Positions 5,806-6,310 of a DNA stretch of 6,310 nucleotides are shown here, piece by piece; the stretch's first letter is position 1; each line of letters starts with the position of its first letter. The notes beneath the pieces were generated by a model. The model saw only the letters and a program-made list of their open reading frames with translations. It ran no database searches and was not told where the DNA came from. The stretch is from Actinomycetota bacterium (GTDB lineage Bacteria; Actinomycetota; Actinomycetes; S36-B12). The DNA lies in contig JAPLBU010000294.1 of NCBI GenBank assembly GCA_026392575.1, positions 1-6,310 on the forward strand, read 5' to 3'. The position numbers and the translations under genes are program-made.

Positions 5806-6310
5806 GTGGGCCTGAGGTATCTGGTTGCGAAAGCAGGGTGGGCGCTGCTGACTCTGTGGTTCATCCTGTCCGTGAACTTCTTCCTCTTCCGCATCATGCC
5901 CGGCGACCCGGTTGCCTTGCTGGCACGCAGCCAGCGACTCTCCCAGGAGGCCCTCGATCGCCAGCGGCAGCTCTTCGGACTCGATGAGGCGCTGCCTCAG
6001 CAGTACCTGACCTACCTGCGAGAGACGCTCCACGGGAACCTGGGCGTGAGCATCCTCTCCGGGCAGGACGTAATCGCGATGGTGGCCGATCGCATCTGGC
6101 CCACAGTGCTGCTCGTGGGTATTGGGACCCTGCTCGCCGCAGTTGTGGGCGTGACGCTGGGGATGCGCGCAGGCTGGCGACGCGGCAGCGGGCTCGACAA
6201 CGGCTCGGTGTTCGGATCGCTCTTCCTCTATGCCACGCCGGAAGGCTGGCTCGGCATGATGCTGCTCATCCTGTTCGCCGGGGTTCTTGGCTGGTTCCCC
6301 GCCGGCGGGT
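5806..6310 (+). CDS. ABC transporter permease (DppB/OppB-like), 3' truncated by window edge
   Basis: The frame is open from GTG 5806, 17 bases after the binding-protein stop, to the window edge, giving 168 residues. Seen: short N-terminus MGLRYLVAKAG, a first transmembrane helix (about 10-31) ending in RIMPGDP, and the soluble motif GLDEALPQQYLTYL then GNLGVS (58-82). A second helix lies at about 100-121, a third at about 136-160, and GWFPAGG at 162-168. This is the standard N-terminal half of DppB/OppB permeases, which are normally 300-330 residues; the EAA loop that contacts the ATPases would lie beyond the window. It should form the transmembrane channel with a DppC-like permease expected next. 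No strong ribosome binding site is seen, only a purine-rich GACGAGA just before the start. Family assignment is secure. Confidence 0.95.
   Translation, partial: MGLRYLVAKAGWALLTLWFILSVNFFLFRIMPGDPVALLARSQRLSQEALDRQRQLFGLDEALPQQYLTYLRETLHGNLGVSILSGQDVIAMVADRIWPTVLLVGIGTLLAAVVGVTLGMRAGWRRGSGLDNGSVFGSLFLYATPEGWLGMMLLILFAGVLGWFPAGG

Noticed and set aside
1..6310. tRNA, rRNA, CRISPR array, complete insertion sequence or attachment-site repeats
   Set aside because: No cloverleaf, regularly spaced repeats, intact transposase or paired long direct repeats could be seen by eye on either strand.

Overview
The window is high-GC DNA with GTG starts, strong G/C bias at third codon positions and tightly packed genes. 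With a peptide-type ABC transporter and no outer-membrane features, this points to an actinobacterium. The genus cannot be read from the sequence.

Left part (1-1390): the 3' portion of a MNT/AbiEii-like nucleotidyltransferase gene is cut by the left window edge. It is followed by a stretch of gene debris. On the minus strand, a fragment like the C-terminal end of a tyrosine recombinase (integrase), lacking its catalytic Tyr, runs into a frameshifted piece of a HigA/XRE antitoxin. On the plus strand, a short reading frame ends cleanly at 1366 but appears to have lost its 5' end. The truncated ends of the two opposite-strand fragments face each other around 1085-1120, which suggests an old recombination breakpoint in a former mobile or toxin-antitoxin region.

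Right part (1391-6310): all genes are on the plus strand and closely spaced. A small secreted protein of unknown function (1391-1951) is followed by the two ATPases of a peptide/nickel-type (Opp/Dpp, PepT family) ABC importer (1972-2937 and 2934-3953, overlapping by 4 nt). Next come a family 5 solute-binding protein (3968-5788) and the start of a DppB/OppB-like permease (5806 to the window edge). A DppC-like second permease would be expected just outside. The order ATPase-ATPase-binding protein-permease differs from the usual A-B-C-D-F order.

Together the right-hand genes should form one importer. The binding protein captures the ligand outside the membrane, the permeases form the channel, and the two ATPases drive transport. 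The binding protein has no lipobox. It carries a Ser/Gly/Pro linker and a C-terminal transmembrane helix, so it is probably held by a tail anchor instead of a lipid. The ligand cannot be read from the sequence. I see no convincing new system. The most interesting points are the tail-anchored binding protein with its irregular N-terminus, the integrase-HigA fused remnant, and a palindromic element just inside the first ATPase gene.
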